From Leucobacter denitrificans (GTDB taxonomy: Bacteria > Actinomycetota > Actinomycetes > Actinomycetales > Microbacteriaceae): a stretch of DNA of 64,000 nt. Location of the stretch: the NCBI RefSeq assembly GCF_014396385.1, contig NZ_CP060716.1:620001-684000 (forward strand), written 5' to 3'. Below, in pieces: positions 10,333 to 18,964 of the stretch (within the stretch, counting starts at the first letter, position 1; each line of letters opens with the position of its first letter). The notes beneath the pieces are model-generated. The model was not told the DNA's origin and did no database searches. It saw nothing but the letters and a program-made list of their open reading frames with translations. The position numbers and the translations under genes are program-made.

Positions 10333-11414
10333 TGCTGCAGCACCCATTCTGCGTAGAAGGCGCCAATGCCAACAATTGCGAAGAGCCCAGCAATGATCCA
10401 GAACCTCACGACGATTGTCACTTCGGCCCAGCCCTTGAGCTCAAAGTGGTGATGTACTGGGCTCATACGGAAGATACGTTTACCCTTGGTGATCTTGAAG
10501 TACACGCGCTGGAGAATTACCGACCCGGTCTCGAGCAAGAAGAGGCCACCGATGAGCACGAGGAGGAATTCGGTTCGAGTGAGAATCGCGAGGGCAGCAA
10601 TCGCGCCACCAATTCCCATCGATCCGGTGTCGCCCATGAACACGTGCGCGGGGTTGGTGTTCCACCAGAGGAAGCCAGCTACGCCACCCAGGAACGCTGC
10701 AGCGATCACCGCGAGATCCATCGGGTCGCGAACGGAGTAGCAACCTGCCTCACCCGGGTCATACGCGCAGTTCTGCGCCGATTGCCAGAACCCAATGATG
10801 AGATACGCTCCGAACGCGAAGATCGCTGAGCCTGCCGCAAGCCCGTCGAGCCCGTCTGTGACGTTGACCGCGTTCGTAGTGGCGGTCACAATGACCATGA
10901 CCCACAGAATGAACAGAATCGTGCCGGCAATGACGCCGAGCGCCATGAAGTCGATTGGCAGGTCGCGGAACAGCGAAATATGAGTCGAGGCCGGAGTGAG
11001 GCCCTGCTCATTTGCGAATTGCAGGCCCAGGAGCGCGAACGCAACCGCGATCACGACCTGGCCAAAAATCTTTGCCCATCCGCCAAGTCCAGCGGACTGC
11101 TGCTGCCTGGTCTTCATGAAGTCATCGATGAAGCCCACGAACCCCGCACCGACGGCCATCAAGATGACAAGCAGTGCCGAGGGCGAGGGCGACTCCCCCA
11201 TGATGAGCTTGCCCACAAAATAGGCGAGCACCGAACCCGAGAGAAAAATAAGGCCGCCCATCGTGGGCGTACCGCGCTTTACCTCGTGCTCCTTGGGGCC
11301 ATCGACGCGAATGGGTTGTCCCCACTTCAGCCGATTAAAGGCGCGGATGAAGACCGGGGTGAGGAGGAGCGAGTAGAGCAGCGAGAATCCCGCGGCAATA
11401 AGCATGGCGATCAT
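10329..11414 (-). CDS. mraY: Phospho-N-acetylmuramoyl-pentapeptide transferase MraY
   Basis: MraY transfers phospho-MurNAc-pentapeptide to undecaprenyl phosphate, making lipid I. The 361-residue, ten-helix protein carries GTPTMGGLIFL, the catalytic Asp motif VGFIDDFMK, NAVNVTDGLDGLAAG and VFMGDTGSMGIGG, ending with MSPVHHHFELKGW, all typical of the family. Its start overlaps the murF stop by 4 nt, and its stop overlaps the murD start. Confidence 0.97.
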   Translation of the reverse strand: MIAMLIAAGFSLLYSLLLTPVFIRAFNRLKWGQPIRVDGPKEHEVKRGTPTMGGLIFLSGSVLAYFVGKLIMGESPSPSALLVILMAVGAGFVGFIDDFMKTRQQQSAGLGGWAKIFGQVVIAVAFALLGLQFANEQGLTPASTHISLFRDLPIDFMALGVIAGTILFILWVMVIVTATTNAVNVTDGLDGLAAGSAIFAFGAYLIIGFWQSAQNCAYDPGEAGCYSVRDPMDLAVIAAAFLGGVAGFLWWNTNPAHVFMGDTGSMGIGGAIAALAILTRTEFLLVLIGGLFLLETGSVILQRVYFKITKGKRIFRMSPVHHHFELKGWAEVTIVVRFWIIAGLFAIVGIGAFYAEWVLQQ

Positions 11415-12838
11415 GCGTAGGCCTCCCCCAACCTGTCACCGAGGACTTGCAGACCCGCGGCGTTCGAAGATTTTACGAGCACGGTGTCGTCGTGCTGAAG
11501 TGTGCGAAGCAAATAATCATATGCCTCATCGAGCGATTCGAAGAACACACTCTCGCCGTCCCACGATCCCTCATTGATCGCGCTGATGTGCAGATGCCGC
11601 GCTTCCTTACCTACGACAACGAGCTCACTGATCCGCAATCGTACCGCCTGGAGCGCGATGCGAATGTGTTCCTCGACCGAGTACTCGCCAAGTTCGCTCA
11701 TCGCGCCGAGCACTGCGACCGAGCGCCCCTCTGGCTTTCGTATCTGCGCCAGCGTGCGAAGCGCCGCACTCATTGAATCTGGGCTCGCGTTGTAGGCATC
11801 GTTGATGATCGTAATGCCGTCGCGCCCACCGAGCACCTGCATTCGCCCCGGCGCAGCGAGCGAGGCGCTTTCGAGCACTCGCACGACGTCTTCGAGCGAG
11901 AGTCCGAGTGTCACCCCGATTGCGGCCGCCGCGAGTGCGTTCATCACGTGATGCTCGCCGAGCACCTTGAAGAATACTGGCGCCGATTCGCCTGACGCAT
12001 GCAGGGTGAACGAGGTACCAGCGCCGCTCGATACGATGTCGCTCGCCCGTACATCTGCTTCTGGGTGTTGCCCGAACCACAGCACGCGAGCTTCGGTGAG
12101 CTCTGCCATTTTGGCAACGCGCGGATCATCACGGTTCAACACCGCAACACCCGTGGCGTCAAGGCTTCTCACCATTTCGCTCTTCGCGCGGTACGTCGCC
12201 TCGATGCCGCCGAATTCCCCGGCGTGCGCAAGCCCGACCGACAGCACGACTCCGATATGGGGTTTTGCGAGCGCTGTCAGTCGCGAAATCTCGCCCTCTG
12301 CGCTCGCCCCCATTTCGACCACGAGGGTCTCTGTCTCGGGCGTGGCGCGCAGCATCGTGAGTGGGCCACCCACCTCGTTGTTGAACGACTTCTCGCTCGA
12401 AACGGTCGCTCCGCGCACCTCGGCCATGCTTGCGGCAAGGTTCTTCGTGGTCGTTTTGCCGTTGGATCCGGTAATTCCCACGATCGTGAGACGCCCGCTC
12501 TCGCGAAGAGAGTGGATCGACGCCTGCGCAAGGCGCCCCAGCGCCTCCGTGGAGTCATCAACAATGATCTGCGAGACAGGGGTACTGTCACCGAGCTCGT
12601 CACCGCTCAGTTCGCGTTCAACTACGAGCAGCGCAGCACCAGCGCGCACTGCGTTCCCCGCGAACAGGTGTCCATCGGTTCCTTCTCCGCGCCTCGCGAA
12701 GAAAATATCGCCCTCTCGCACTTCGCGTGAGTCGGTCTGGGCATTGCCGTGAGCAATTGCATCGCTCGACTCGCCCGGGGCAAGAGCAAGCCGCCCCTGA
12801 ACCGCAGCGGCAATCTCTGAAAAAGTGATCTCAATCAC
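11411..12838 (-). CDS. murF: UDP-MurNAc-tripeptide--D-Ala-D-Ala ligase MurF
   Basis: MurF adds D-Ala-D-Ala to the UDP-MurNAc-tripeptide. The 475-residue protein shows the N-terminal DSREVREGDIFFA fold, the P-loop VGITGSNGKTTTKNL, the NEVGGPLTML loop and IINDAYNASPDSM in the C-terminal part. It overlaps murE and mraY by 4 nt each, so the mur genes are tightly coupled. Confidence 0.96.
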   Translation of the reverse strand: MIEITFSEIAAAVQGRLALAPGESSDAIAHGNAQTDSREVREGDIFFARRGEGTDGHLFAGNAVRAGAALLVVERELSGDELGDSTPVSQIIVDDSTEALGRLAQASIHSLRESGRLTIVGITGSNGKTTTKNLAASMAEVRGATVSSEKSFNNEVGGPLTMLRATPETETLVVEMGASAEGEISRLTALAKPHIGVVLSVGLAHAGEFGGIEATYRAKSEMVRSLDATGVAVLNRDDPRVAKMAELTEARVLWFGQHPEADVRASDIVSSGAGTSFTLHASGESAPVFFKVLGEHHVMNALAAAAIGVTLGLSLEDVVRVLESASLAAPGRMQVLGGRDGITIINDAYNASPDSMSAALRTLAQIRKPEGRSVAVLGAMSELGEYSVEEHIRIALQAVRLRISELVVVGKEARHLHISAINEGSWDGESVFFESLDEAYDYLLRTLQHDDTVLVKSSNAAGLQVLGDRLGEAYA

Positions 12839-14391
12839 GCAAGTAATCCTGCCTCGCGAAGCGCAACACGTACCTCATCCCGCGCCGAATACGGCAGAAA
12901 CTCCCCCGCGACTTCTTGGTAGTCTTCGTGTCCCGGCCCGGCATACACAATGACGTCGCCGGGCGAGGCCAGCGATATTGCGAGGCGGATCGCGGATCGC
13001 GGATCTGCCTCCTCGTATACGCGTGCGTGATTCGCCGACCGGGCGCCCGTGAGCAGCTGTGCGCGAATCTGCTCGGGCGGTTCAGAGCGAGGATGGTAAT
13101 CGCAGACGATGAGCGTGTCTGAACCCTGTGCCGCGATCCGCCCCATCTCTTCACGCTTTGTGGTGTCGCGATCGCCGTCTGCTCCGAACATGAAGATGAT
13201 GTTACCTTCGACGACCTCGCCGAGTGCGTCGAGCATTGCTGCGAACGAGCCGGGCGTGTGACCGTAGTCGACGTAGAATCTTGGCCCCTCGCCGCCCTCT
13301 GTGATCTCTTCGAGCCGACCCGGAATATGAATGGGGATGAGTCCCTTTTCCAGTCCACTTGAGACTCGCTCGAGCGGGATTCCTGCTTCGTGCAGCATGA
13401 TGAGCGAAAGTGCGGCGTTCTCAGCCATGAACTTGCCAAACACCGGCACGCGTCCGCGAAACTGCCCGCCCGGTCCCTGCAGCACGAACGAAACCCCGTC
13501 GAGATCTTGTCTCGTCACCGCGAGGTGCCAGTCGGCGCTCTGCCCGTACTCGGTCGCAAGTGTCGTCACTGGGATCTGTGCCTCGCGGGCCAGCCGCTGA
13601 CCATACGGGCCGTCAACGACGACGACCCCCCGCTCTGCGTGTTCGGGGGTGAATAGTGCGGCCTTTGCAGCAAAGTAATGCTCCATGTCGCCGTACTCTT
13701 CGAGGTGATCTTGAGAGAGGTTATTGAAGGCAACAACATCGAAGTGAACGCCGTCAATGCGATGCCGATCCACTGCCTGCGCAGAGACCTCGAGCGCCAC
13801 GCCTTCGACCCCACGTTCGACCATGCGAGCAAGGAGCCCGTGGAGCTCTGACGACTCAGGGCTCGTCAAGTCGCTCACGATGACCTCGTCGCCGATGCGG
13901 CGTTCAGCAGTGGAGCTCAGCCCGGGGGCAACACTCGCGGCCTCGAGGAGCTGAGCAATGAGATACACAATGCTCGTCTTGCCATTCGTGCCGGTGACGC
14001 CAAAAACCTTCGCCGAAAGTTCGTCGGTGCCGTACACCTCGGCAGAAACCGCACCAAGGATTGCGCGCGGATGCCCGAGTGTCACCGCCACTGGCAGCGA
14101 CCGAACACCTGCCGCATTCACAATGTTTCGCCCAGCTACGTCGGTCAATAGCGCAGCCGCGCCCCGCTCGAGCGCGTCTGCCGCGAACGTCGCACCGTGA
14201 TGCTTCGCCCCTGGCATGCCCACGTAGAGATCACCCGGTCGTACGTCGCGTGAGTTGATCGTCACTCCGGTGATGAGCACGTCTGCGGAATCGGCTGAAA
14301 GCTCGAATCCGAAGTGGCTGGCAAGTTGGCCGAGAGGAATCGCTGAGGTGTGTTGAGGTCTGATCGTAAGATCACCGTTGCTGATGGTCAC
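12835..14391 (-). CDS. murE: UDP-MurNAc-L-Ala-D-Glu ligase MurE, third-residue specificity uncertain
   Basis: MurE adds the third, diamino or other, residue of the stem peptide. The 518-residue protein has DSRDVRPGDLYVG-like N-terminal sequence (NSRDVRPGDLYVGMPG), the P-loop GVTGTNGKTSIVYLI and a C-terminal domain with FMFGADGDRDTTKREEMG. The substrate-recognition motif, DNPR in meso-DAP enzymes, reads DYHPR at 13088-13102, which argues against meso-DAP as substrate. The start is the GTG at 14391 (VTISNGDL) with AGGATGG upstream; the longer in-frame extension to 14565 overlaps ftsI and is not MurE-like. Confidence 0.94.
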   Translation of the reverse strand: MTISNGDLTIRPQHTSAIPLGQLASHFGFELSADSADVLITGVTINSRDVRPGDLYVGMPGAKHHGATFAADALERGAAALLTDVAGRNIVNAAGVRSLPVAVTLGHPRAILGAVSAEVYGTDELSAKVFGVTGTNGKTSIVYLIAQLLEAASVAPGLSSTAERRIGDEVIVSDLTSPESSELHGLLARMVERGVEGVALEVSAQAVDRHRIDGVHFDVVAFNNLSQDHLEEYGDMEHYFAAKAALFTPEHAERGVVVVDGPYGQRLAREAQIPVTTLATEYGQSADWHLAVTRQDLDGVSFVLQGPGGQFRGRVPVFGKFMAENAALSLIMLHEAGIPLERVSSGLEKGLIPIHIPGRLEEITEGGEGPRFYVDYGHTPGSFAAMLDALGEVVEGNIIFMFGADGDRDTTKREEMGRIAAQGSDTLIVCDYHPRSEPPEQIRAQLLTGARSANHARVYEEADPRSAIRLAISLASPGDVIVYAGPGHEDYQEVAGEFLPYSARDEVRVALREAGLLA

Positions 14392-14413
14392 GTGTATCCA
14401 TCCTACTCGCCGA

Positions 14414-16219
14414 TTACAGCTCGTCGCCTGTGGGGAGCTTGACGTAGCTTCCACTCGAGGGTGGTAGATGGAACGTGCGAATCGTCGCTTCAGCGGCATC
14501 ATGGAATGCGCTGACAGCCGCCTGACCACCGTTGCCTGTCGACGGGAACCCCACTGACGCAACAATCACATACTGTGGATCATCAACGGGCAAGATGCCC
14601 GCGAAACTGTACACGTAGTCGCCCCGGTACCCGCCGGCCCCATCAGACTGTTCCGCAGTGCCGGTCTTACCGCCGATGCGGTAACCCGGAATTGTGCTGT
14701 ACTGGTTGAGGAATCCCTCGCCCGCACTCGTTTCGAGCATGTCGAGCATTGTCGCAGCAGTTGACTCCGAGATCACGCGTACGCTTTCGCCGTGATCAGG
14801 CGCCGACTCTGTGCCATCCTCTTTGATGCAACTCTTGACGACTGTCGGGGGCACGCGCACCCCCTTGTTCGCAAAGGTTTGGTACACACTCGCGGTTTGC
14901 ACAATCGTTGACGAGAGACCCTGTCCAAACATCGTCACATAGTTCGTCTGCGCATCCCAGTTTTCCGGAGCGTGCAGCAGCCCCGCATCCTCAAGCGGCA
15001 TACCCGCATTCGTGGATTGACCAAGACCGAACTTCGTGAAGTAGTCATAGCGTTGCTCGGCACTGAGCCTCGACCCGAGCATCGAAATACCTACGTTCGA
15101 TGAGTGCACGAGAATACCCGTGAGCGTCCAGTCCATAGTTGGGTGCTGGAACGAGTCACTAAACGAAACGCCGCCCTCGGGCTGCCAGCTGTAGGGAGTC
15201 GAGACTGTCGTATTTGGAGTCGCTTTCCCCTCTTCAACGAGTGCCGCAGCAGTAATCGCCTTGTATGTTGACCCGGGTTCGTAGGGCCAGGTGAACGACC
15301 GAGCGCTCCACCTTGAGCTGTCAGATGCGCCTGGGTCGTTGGGATCCACCGAATCGTCTTCGGCAACGGCAAGCAATTCGCCCGTCTTTACGTCCATCAC
15401 GACGAGATACCCGTATTCGGCACCAACCTCTTGCACCTTTTGATTAATTACTTGCTGTGCTTGCCACTGCAGATCGAGATCGAGCGTGAGGTGGATCGTG
15501 CCACCGTTCTCAACCTTCTTGGTCTGCACGACGCTGCCCGGTAGTTGCACGCCGTCTGCACCGCGCTCATATGTTTCCGCGCCGTCGACACCGGTGAGGC
15601 ACTCATTTTGCGAAAGTTCGACTCCGGCGCCGGTGCTCTCGTCTTCGCCAGCGAACCCGACGATATTGCCACCGACTGCCCCGTTTGGATACACCCGTTC
15701 GTGCTGGCTCTCAAACGTGAGCCAAGGGATCTGTAGCCGCTTGAGCTGTTGCAGTTGCGTGAGGTCGACGCCTCGCTTCACATAAGCAAAATCAGACTTT
15801 TCGTTAATCTCGAGCGCATCGTCGACAATCTTCTTGATTTCGTCACCCGTTTGACCGGTGATCTCGCCAATTTCTGCGTACGCTTCTTCCGTCGTGACAG
15901 TCACAGTGCCGACCCCGCGTTCGGTATCGGCTCGCGTGAACTTTGCGCCGTTCAGTTGGGCATTCTTCGGCGAGAGTTGCACGTCGAAACGCTCGTCCGT
16001 CGTAGCAAGAATCTCGCCATTCCGGTCGACAATGTCGCCGCGCACGCTCGAGATCGTAATGGGCACTGCACGCTTGTCTTTCGATGCCGCATTGAGTGTT
16101 GCTGCGTTCACGACTTGCACGTCGATCAAGCGAATCGCGAATGCTGCGGCTGCAATGAGCACAATGAGGAAGAAGACGATGTTTCGTCCTCTCGCCCCGC
16201 GCAGGGTTTGCCACAACAC
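14414..16219 (-). CDS. ftsI: Septal class B penicillin-binding protein FtsI (PBP3)
   Basis: FtsI is the septal transpeptidase partner of FtsW. One membrane helix (NIVFFLIVLIAAAAFAI) is followed by the PBP dimerisation domain (VRGDIVDRNGEILATT) and a transpeptidase domain with all three motifs: S-x-x-K in EPGSTYKAI, S-x-N in VHSSNVGIS and K-T-G in GGKTGTAEQ. I prefer the GTG at 16219, which has AAAGGAG about 9 nt upstream and gives 601 residues. An ATG at 16285 would overlap ftsL by 37 nt and has no clear ribosome site. The start is therefore moderately sure, the identity very sure. Confidence 0.94.
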   Translation of the reverse strand: MLWQTLRGARGRNIVFFLIVLIAAAAFAIRLIDVQVVNAATLNAASKDKRAVPITISSVRGDIVDRNGEILATTDERFDVQLSPKNAQLNGAKFTRADTERGVGTVTVTTEEAYAEIGEITGQTGDEIKKIVDDALEINEKSDFAYVKRGVDLTQLQQLKRLQIPWLTFESQHERVYPNGAVGGNIVGFAGEDESTGAGVELSQNECLTGVDGAETYERGADGVQLPGSVVQTKKVENGGTIHLTLDLDLQWQAQQVINQKVQEVGAEYGYLVVMDVKTGELLAVAEDDSVDPNDPGASDSSRWSARSFTWPYEPGSTYKAITAAALVEEGKATPNTTVSTPYSWQPEGGVSFSDSFQHPTMDWTLTGILVHSSNVGISMLGSRLSAEQRYDYFTKFGLGQSTNAGMPLEDAGLLHAPENWDAQTNYVTMFGQGLSSTIVQTASVYQTFANKGVRVPPTVVKSCIKEDGTESAPDHGESVRVISESTAATMLDMLETSAGEGFLNQYSTIPGYRIGGKTGTAEQSDGAGGYRGDYVYSFAGILPVDDPQYVIVASVGFPSTGNGGQAAVSAFHDAAEATIRTFHLPPSSGSYVKLPTGDEL

Positions 16220-16248
16220 TTCAGCTCTCTCCTTTGCGCGGCCCGCGC

Positions 16249-16836
16249 TTAGTGCGTCTGTGGAGCGGGCAGCTTGCCTTCCCATCGTACGGCTGCTTCG
16301 ACATCTACCTTGGGAGCTTCATCCGTGTCGCGAGGAGTCAACAGGCCCTGGGCATCAACGATTGGCAAAGCTTCAAGCTGCGAATTAGGAACCAGGTTCT
16401 TACCCGCTTCCTTGGTCGCGGATTCCAGCGATCCTTGAATCTTGCCGTCACTCAGGCGGATCGTTGCTGGAGCCACGTTCTGCACCATTCCCAAAGCGGT
16501 CGCGTTCTCGGCGAGGTTCTGTGGAGAGGCAAGCTTGTCGAGGTTCTGCGAGAGCACGCGCTCAACGCGCAACAGGTCTCGCTGTTCGATCTCCAGGGCG
16601 TTACTCTCGTACGCTCCCTCTGAAACCGCGATGCTCAGCGAAAGCTGGGCCGCGAAGATTCCGAGGATAACGCCGACCGCAATGATTGCTCCGAGGACGG
16701 GGCTCTTGCGTGGCTTTGTCGCAGGCGTGGTGACCGGTGCGAGGTGTGTGTCGCGCTTTCTCCCTGGCGCTTCGGCGGGGTGGGCACTGCGTGTCAGCCG
16801 GAGCTCATCGAGCTCGATGGGCACAGTCGCGTTCAC
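16249..16836 (-). CDS. ftsL: FtsL-like septum protein
   Basis: This 195-residue bitopic protein has a 44-residue cytoplasmic part, one membrane helix (about 45-67, LGAIIAVGVILGIFAAQL) and an extracellular coiled-coil-like stretch (about 75-115, SNALEIEQRDLLRVERVLSQ) ending in a Pro/Ala-rich tail. That layout and its place between rsmH and ftsI identify it as FtsL, a poorly conserved FtsQBL subunit; similarity alone would not. Its start overlaps the rsmH stop by 4 nt. Confidence 0.85.
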   Translation of the reverse strand: MNATVPIELDELRLTRSAHPAEAPGRKRDTHLAPVTTPATKPRKSPVLGAIIAVGVILGIFAAQLSLSIAVSEGAYESNALEIEQRDLLRVERVLSQNLDKLASPQNLAENATALGMVQNVAPATIRLSDGKIQGSLESATKEAGKNLVPNSQLEALPIVDAQGLLTPRDTDEAPKVDVEAAVRWEGKLPAPQTH

Positions 16837-17804
16837 GGTCTCTCCCTCATACGTTCGGCGGCACGGAGCCTCACTGGAATAGCGCGTGGGTTCGCCTCAC
16901 GCTCTGCCTCACTCGCCTGCTCGGCGCCACGCACGAGCAAGCGAAGTTCTGCGCGATGTTCAGGGAGCTCAACTGGCAATCCCTGTGGCGCGGTGGATCG
17001 GCTTCGCGCCTGGAGGATGCGCTTGACGATGCGATCTTCAAGCGACTGGTACGACATGACGACGATGCGACCGCCGACACTGAGTCGATCGATCGCGGCG
17101 GGAATCGCCCGCTCAAGCGTCGAGAGCTCGCCGTTGACCTCAATGCGCAGGGCCTGGAATACCCGCTTTGCCGGATGCCGTTTGCTCAGCATCGCTGCTG
17201 GCGTTGCTGCCTGAAGAATGTCGACGAGTTGAGCACTTCGAACGATCGGCGTTTCCTCGCGTGCTGCGATGATTGCGCGCGCATACCGCCCGGCGAGTGG
17301 CTCATCACCGTAGCGCTCGAACAGCTCCCGAAGCCTGCCCTCGGGCTCTTCTGCGAGGATCTCCGCTGCAGTGCGACCAGCTGTCTGATCCATGCGCATA
17401 TCGAGTGGCGCATCTTGCGCGTATGCAAAACCGCGCTCGGCCTCATCAAGTTGGAGCGACGAGACCCCGAGATCGAAGAGCGCACCGTCAATAGCGCCCA
17501 CTCCGGCAACCTCAAGAGCGCGGTCGATCTCGTCGTACACCGCGTGAACGGGAACGAATCGGTCACCAAATCGCGAGAGTCGCTCACCTGCGAGTGCAAG
17601 TGCCTCTGTGTCCCGGTCAAGCCCTACGACCGTTAGACCCGGATACCTCGCAAGCATTGCCTCGGTGTGTCCGCCCATGCCGAGGGTGGCATCAAGCACT
17701 ACGGCGCCTTCGCGTTCTAATGCAGACGCAAGGAGTTCGACGCAGCGCTCGAGCATCACCGAAATGTGCAGCTGAGCTGCGTCACGTGGGGTTGAATCAG
17801 TCAT
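16833..17804 (-). CDS. rsmH: 16S rRNA (cytosine-1402-N4)-methyltransferase RsmH
   Basis: RsmH methylates N4 of C1402 in the 16S P site. The 323-residue protein begins with ISVMLERCVELLASAL, where most family members have H-x-P-V-L, then the SAM loop LDATLGMGGHTEAML, LDRDTEALALA, and ALFDLGVSSLQLDEAERGF. VFQALRIEVNGEL and MSYQSLEDRIVK are further family marks. It lies 12 nt after mraZ. Confidence 0.95.
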   Translation of the reverse strand: MTDSTPRDAAQLHISVMLERCVELLASALEREGAVVLDATLGMGGHTEAMLARYPGLTVVGLDRDTEALALAGERLSRFGDRFVPVHAVYDEIDRALEVAGVGAIDGALFDLGVSSLQLDEAERGFAYAQDAPLDMRMDQTAGRTAAEILAEEPEGRLRELFERYGDEPLAGRYARAIIAAREETPIVRSAQLVDILQAATPAAMLSKRHPAKRVFQALRIEVNGELSTLERAIPAAIDRLSVGGRIVVMSYQSLEDRIVKRILQARSRSTAPQGLPVELPEHRAELRLLVRGAEQASEAEREANPRAIPVRLRAAERMRERP

Positions 17805-17816
17805 TAGCTCTCCCGG

Positions 17817-18248
17817 CTAGAACATGCCGGGAATCACCTCCTCCTGAATTTCGGAGAATGCTGATTCCTGCTCGCCGAGGTACTTCTCCCATGCCTCTGC
17901 ATCCCAAATCTCAGCACGTGACCCGGCACCGATGACGGCAACGTCACGTTCAAGACCGGCGTACTCGCGCAGCCCCTGTGGCACGGTCACCCGGCTCTGC
18001 TTGTCGGGAGTCTCCGGATGAGCGCCGGACAAGAACACGCGGAGGTAATCGCGCGCCTGCTTTGAGGTAACTGGCGCCTGGCGAATGCGTTCGTGCATCG
18101 ATTCGAACTCGTGCTCACTGAATACGTACAGGCAACGTTCCTGCCCACGCGTCATTACGAGTCCGTCGGCAAGCTCATTGCGAAATTTTGAGGGAAGGAT
18201 GAGGCGGCCTTTTTCGTCAAGACGAGGCGTGAAGGTACCGAGAAACAC
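17817..18248 (-). CDS. mraZ: Transcriptional regulator MraZ
   Basis: MraZ is a ring-forming DNA-binding protein of the SpoVT/AbrB fold that represses its own dcw operon. The 143-residue protein has two AbrB-like halves, the first starting [20 protein letters not shown] and the second carrying [16 protein letters not shown]. The start is a GTG at 18248 preceded by GAGGAGAGGAGG. Three tandem MraZ boxes lie 30-60 nt upstream (18278-18308), consistent with autoregulation. Confidence 0.95.
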   Translation of the reverse strand: MFLGTFTPRLDEKGRLILPSKFRNELADGLVMTRGQERCLYVFSEHEFESMHERIRQAPVTSKQARDYLRVFLSGAHPETPDKQSRVTVPQGLREYAGLERDVAVIGAGSRAEIWDAEAWEKYLGEQESAFSEIQEEVIPGMF

Positions 18249-18277
18249 GGGGCCCTCCTCTCCTCGTTAATCGCATT

Positions 18278-18308
18278 CACTCCAAGGTACTCCACTTTGC
18301 TCCACTTT
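18278..18308 (-). promoter_or_regulatory. MraZ box array (three tandem repeats) before mraZ
   Basis: On the mraZ coding strand, three GGAG cores preceded by T (AGTGGAG, AGTGGAG, CTTGGAG) occur with an exact 10-nt period; the TCCA cores on the plus strand are at 18281, 18291 and 18301. Tandem TGG-type repeats at helical-turn spacing before mraZ are the known MraZ operator in several phyla. A -10-like TATAGT on the minus strand at 18389-18394 would place the boxes in the leader. Confidence 0.75.
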
Positions 18309-18364
18309 TTGCACTAATTCAGAAACTTTTCCCAATATTCCCTAGTTTTTCCCCGAAATTACTT

Positions 18365-18380
18365 GGGGAGCAAAGTGGAG
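18365..18380 (+). promoter_or_regulatory. Second pair of MraZ-like boxes in inverted orientation
   Basis: GGGGAG and GTGGAG occur on the plus strand with the same 10-nt period. The 14-mer GGAGCAAAGTGGAG at 18367-18380 is the exact reverse complement of 18290-18303 inside the main MraZ array, 63 nt away. It lies just downstream of the putative mraZ -10 (18389-18394). Either an additional MraZ operator facing the other way or a leader stem is possible. Confidence 0.5.
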
Positions 18381-18388
18381 GTAAAATC

Positions 18389-18394
18389 ACTATA
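18389..18394 (-). promoter_or_regulatory. Candidate -10 element of the mraZ/dcw promoter
   Basis: The minus strand reads CTTATAGTG, a good actinobacterial -10 (TATAGT). No convincing -35 is visible 17 nt further up. A start near 18382 would give a leader of about 133 nt that contains all MraZ boxes. The overlapping plus-strand hexamer TATAAG could serve the other direction. Confidence 0.4.
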
Positions 18395-18467
18395 AGGGCG
18401 AACAGTTCTTTCGATCGGTGGCTGGCGCCTACAACCGCGCATTCAACGCTCACGCAAAACGGCATAA

Positions 18468-18498
18468 AAAAAGACCGCAGCAACAGCTACGGTCTTTT
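18468..18498 (-). terminator. Rho-independent terminator after the DUF3040 gene
   Basis: The stem GACCG-AGC / GCT-CGGTC with a one-base mismatch and a 4-nt loop is flanked by A and T runs. On the minus strand it is followed by TTTTTTATG, so it ends DUF3040 transcription before the mraZ promoter. The plus-strand side ends in CTTTTGG, so it may be weakly bidirectional. Confidence 0.75.
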
Positions 18499-18500
18499 GG

Positions 18501-18515
18501 TGGAGTGAAGTGGAG
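18501..18515 (+). promoter_or_regulatory. Possible third MraZ-like box pair
   Basis: TGGAG occurs twice with a 10-nt period, directly downstream of the DUF3040 stop codon and next to the terminator. It resembles the MraZ boxes 200 nt away but sits in a 3' untranslated position, so it may be chance. Confidence 0.25.
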
Positions 18516-18517
18516 CG

Positions 18518-18895
18518 CTAGCGCCCGTCACCCATTCGTTCGTCCCAGCGACGTTCCATTCGTTCGCTCAGTGATTCCTTCTGCGAACCAGACGGCCGCT
18601 TCCCCGATGAAGTTGAGTCTTCAAACTCGTCGATCTCAGTTCGCTTCGAAAACATGACGAGCACCCCGCCCAGCATCGCGATGAAGCCGAGTAGTCCGAG
18701 CCAGAACTGTTGGATCGCGGCGCCACCAATAAGGAGCCCAATGCCAACGAGCGCTAGTAGCGTTCCGAGCACGAGCGAACGGTAGTTGAATCGACGAGGT
18801 TGACCAGAAGCAGCAGGCAACAAATCGGCCTCGCTCTGGTAGAGCCTGCGCTCCATCTCATCGAGCAGCCGCTGTTCGTGTTCTGACAGCGCCAT
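18518..18895 (-). CDS. DUF3040 domain membrane protein
   Basis: This 125-residue protein starts MALSEHEQRLLDEMERRLYQSE, the DUF3040 signature, followed by two hydrophobic helices (about 48-64 and 68-84) and a charged tail rich in Arg, Asp and Ser. The family is actinobacterial, has no assigned function and commonly lies next to mraZ. It is divergent from the prenyl synthase gene and ends at the terminator 18468-18498. Confidence 0.85.
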   Translation of the reverse strand: MALSEHEQRLLDEMERRLYQSEADLLPAASGQPRRFNYRSLVLGTLLALVGIGLLIGGAAIQQFWLGLLGFIAMLGGVLVMFSKRTEIDEFEDSTSSGKRPSGSQKESLSERMERRWDERMGDGR

Positions 18896-18952
18896 GATGC
18901 CCTCCGCCGTGTAATTGTGGTTGTCTCACCAGTTTACTTCGGCGCCCGCGGA

Positions 18953-18958
18953 TAGGCT
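18953..18958 (+). promoter_or_regulatory. -10 element of a leaderless promoter for the prenyl synthase
   Basis: TAGGCT ends 6 nt before the GTG start at 18965. The sequence TAGTCGGGTG that follows is identical to the one around the tgt start at 45928. This placement implies transcription starting at or within 1 nt of the GTG, so the mRNA would have no ribosome site. Confidence 0.5.
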
Positions 18959-18964
18959 AGTCGG

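Noticed and set aside
14392..14565. Upstream extension of murE to 14565
   Set aside because: It lies inside ftsI and shows no MurE sequence; the GTG at 14391 has a ribosome site.
18418..18657. 79-codon plus frame before the DUF3040 gene
   Set aside because: It passes through a terminator hairpin and overlaps the DUF3040 gene in antisense.
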